This document shows, one piece after another, positions 34,745-35,477 of a stretch of DNA of 35,477 bases. Position numbers and translations under genes: made by a program. The stretch spans positions 13,777 through 49,253 of the forward strand of contig JAKIZO010000014.1 in NCBI GenBank assembly GCA_022707965.1, in the 5' to 3' direction. This stretch comes from Bacteroidota bacterium (GTDB lineage Bacteria > Bacteroidota > Ignavibacteria > Kapaibacteriales > UBA2268). Under the pieces are notes generated by a model. The model saw nothing but the letters and a program-made list of their open reading frames with translations. It was not told the origin of the DNA and ran no database searches. The first letter of the stretch is position 1. The number at the start of each line of letters is the position of its first letter.

Positions 34745-34933
34745 TTATTTATCAATTACCATTGAATTAATAAAATTTTCAATCTGATGTATGGTAATTA
34801 GAGCAGGATCTGTACCTGCAAAAGCATCAAAGAAAGTTTTCAAGGCATGGGAATAAGATTTAATCGATCTATAGCTATATCTTTTAATAGTCAGAAGTTT
34901 TTTTAAATTCAGATAAGTAGTCCATTGGTAGTT
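34745..34933 (-). pseudogene. Tyrosine recombinase (integrase) fragment, SAM-like core-binding domain
   Basis: Minus-strand frame of 62 codons with no start, bounded by stops. It reads LLTIKRYSYRSIKSYSHALK followed by TFFDAFAGTDPALITIHQIE and NFINSMVIDK. 'L.ikrYS..TiksY...l..Ff..f....p..It...ie.fi' is the N-terminal core-binding domain of phage/XerD-like integrases. The catalytic R-H-R-Y domain should follow downstream on the minus strand (below 34745) but is gone, replaced by the IS630-like piece. No ATG in frame, so this is a relic. Confidence 0.6.
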
Positions 34934-34982
34934 TTACGCAATTGTTCGTTTTAGGTAATAAATTTAGTTAGTTTTACGCAAT
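34929..34982. repeat. 14-nt direct repeat upstream of the restriction-like gene
   Basis: TAGTTTTACGCAAT occurs exactly at 34929-34942 and 34969-34982, 40 nt apart start to start. The second copy lies 80 nt before ATG 35062. It could be a tandem operator or the scar of an insertion. Confidence 0.55.
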
Positions 34983-35061
34983 AAATGTAATATTTTTTTT
35001 ATAATTTCGTATATTTGGGTGTTAGGCGAAATTGTAAGAACAAACAACCAAAACAAAATAT

Positions 35062-35477
35062 ATGTATAACGAAAATAACTTTTTGAAAGCCCTTTCACAA
35101 TCCTTTCAAAACTACTTGGAGTATGGTGCGAGAAGTACGGAAAAACTTAAACCAATTCATTTATTTTTAGCCGAAACCTTACAAAGTATCTTTGGGAAAG
35201 ATTACGAAACTCACTATTTAGGTGAAAACTCAAAAGAACTTACTGTAGAAGGAAAATACTATCCAAAGGATATTGATATTACGGTTACATATAACAAAAA
35301 ACCTATTTTTTGTTTGGGTTTGAAGTTCGTAACGTCAAATTACAAGCAAAATGCTAACAATTATTTTGAAGGTATGATGGGCGAAACTGCTAATATTCAA
35401 CGTCAAAATATACCTTATGCTCAAGTAATTGTGTTGCGACACGAAACACCTTACTACAAAAAAGGATTAGACGAGCA
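35062..35477 (+). CDS. Restriction-endonuclease-like protein (PD-(D/E)xK type), 3' end outside the window
   Basis: 138 codons open from ATG 35062 to the window edge. The N-terminus (ENNFLKALSQSFQNYLEYGA, then RSTEKLKPIHLFLAETLQ) is helical. The core then reads YYPKDIDITVTYNKKPIFCL and GLKFVTSNYKQNANNYFEGM, followed by MGETANIQRQNIPYAQVIVL. An Asp in KDIDITV followed by LGLKFV resembles the D...(D/E)xK active site, with an altered second acidic residue ('GLK'). The 'NNYFE.M.GETANI' run recalls a group of proteins annotated as type II restriction enzymes, but I cannot prove it by eye. The leader contains a direct repeat, and mobile-element debris lies directly upstream. A methyltransferase may follow outside the window. 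Confidence 0.5.
   Translation, partial: MYNENNFLKALSQSFQNYLEYGARSTEKLKPIHLFLAETLQSIFGKDYETHYLGENSKELTVEGKYYPKDIDITVTYNKKPIFCLGLKFVTSNYKQNANNYFEGMMGETANIQRQNIPYAQVIVLRHETPYYKKGLDE

Noticed and set aside
1..35477. CRISPR array, rRNA genes, riboswitches or replication origin
   Set aside because: I looked for regular spaced repeats, rRNA-like conserved blocks, and clustered origin boxes and saw none. The only tandem array is the WD40-coding one.

Overview
The window reads as an AT-rich chromosome segment from the Bacteroidota/Chlorobiota side of the tree. The best lineage guess is a Kapabacteria/Ignavibacteria-like organism. Direct support is the type IX secretion system (T9SS) pair porU and porV, several T9SS C-terminal sorting domains (CTDs), and promoter boxes of the TTTG / TAnnTTTG kind. 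The exact lineage is inferred from the flavour of the CTDs and of the OmpA and VWA surface proteins, and was not computed.

Region 1 (1-9.35 kb) is ordinary: the tail of an SprA-related putative metalloprotease, a transport-auxiliary lipoprotein, and a tight collinear block (GNAT-like protein, DUF123 GIY-YIG protein, secreted FN3 protein, YqeY, MutS2, MsbA-type ABC exporter). A BadF-type sugar kinase follows and ends in a clear terminator.

Region 2 (9.4-19.45 kb) is the unusual part. An OmpA-family barrel gene is broken by a +1 shift at CTT-TGA and by an in-frame TAG. It is followed by an intact 1392-residue secreted protein (VWA, six WD40 repeats, Ig-like anchor domains, T9SS CTD), a small membrane protein split at an A8 run, and a subtilisin-like protease split at an A-run and truncated. 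Three headless CTD relics punctuate the region (9484-9768, 16403-16567, 19272-19328). One lies in frame behind the stop codon of the 1392-residue gene and carries C-rich palindromic repeats. Another forms the junction that truncates the protease and is 45/50 identical to the 9.7 kb relic. The pattern suggests surface-protein genes being reshuffled and lost through recombination between shared CTD-coding ends.

Region 3 (19.5-34.56 kb) is again housekeeping and envelope: queA and htpG (minus strand), a double-CBS protein, a small outer-membrane barrel protein, tRNA-Val(UAC) and tRNA-Leu(CAA), a stub of an IS3-type transposase, a zinc-ribbon/Nif3 pair (minus strand), a beta-barrel gene, porU and porV, a CNNM/CBS protein and tyrS. 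PorU is the cell-surface sortase that cleaves CTDs and PorV carries cargo to it, so the machinery that would process the 1392-residue protein is encoded about 10 kb away.

Region 4 (34.56 kb-end) is a mobile-element graveyard: fragments that look like an IS630-type transposase and a tyrosine recombinase (both minus strand). It leads into a restriction-nuclease-like gene cut by the window edge, with a 14-nt direct repeat in its leader. This is probably the start of a defence or accessory island.
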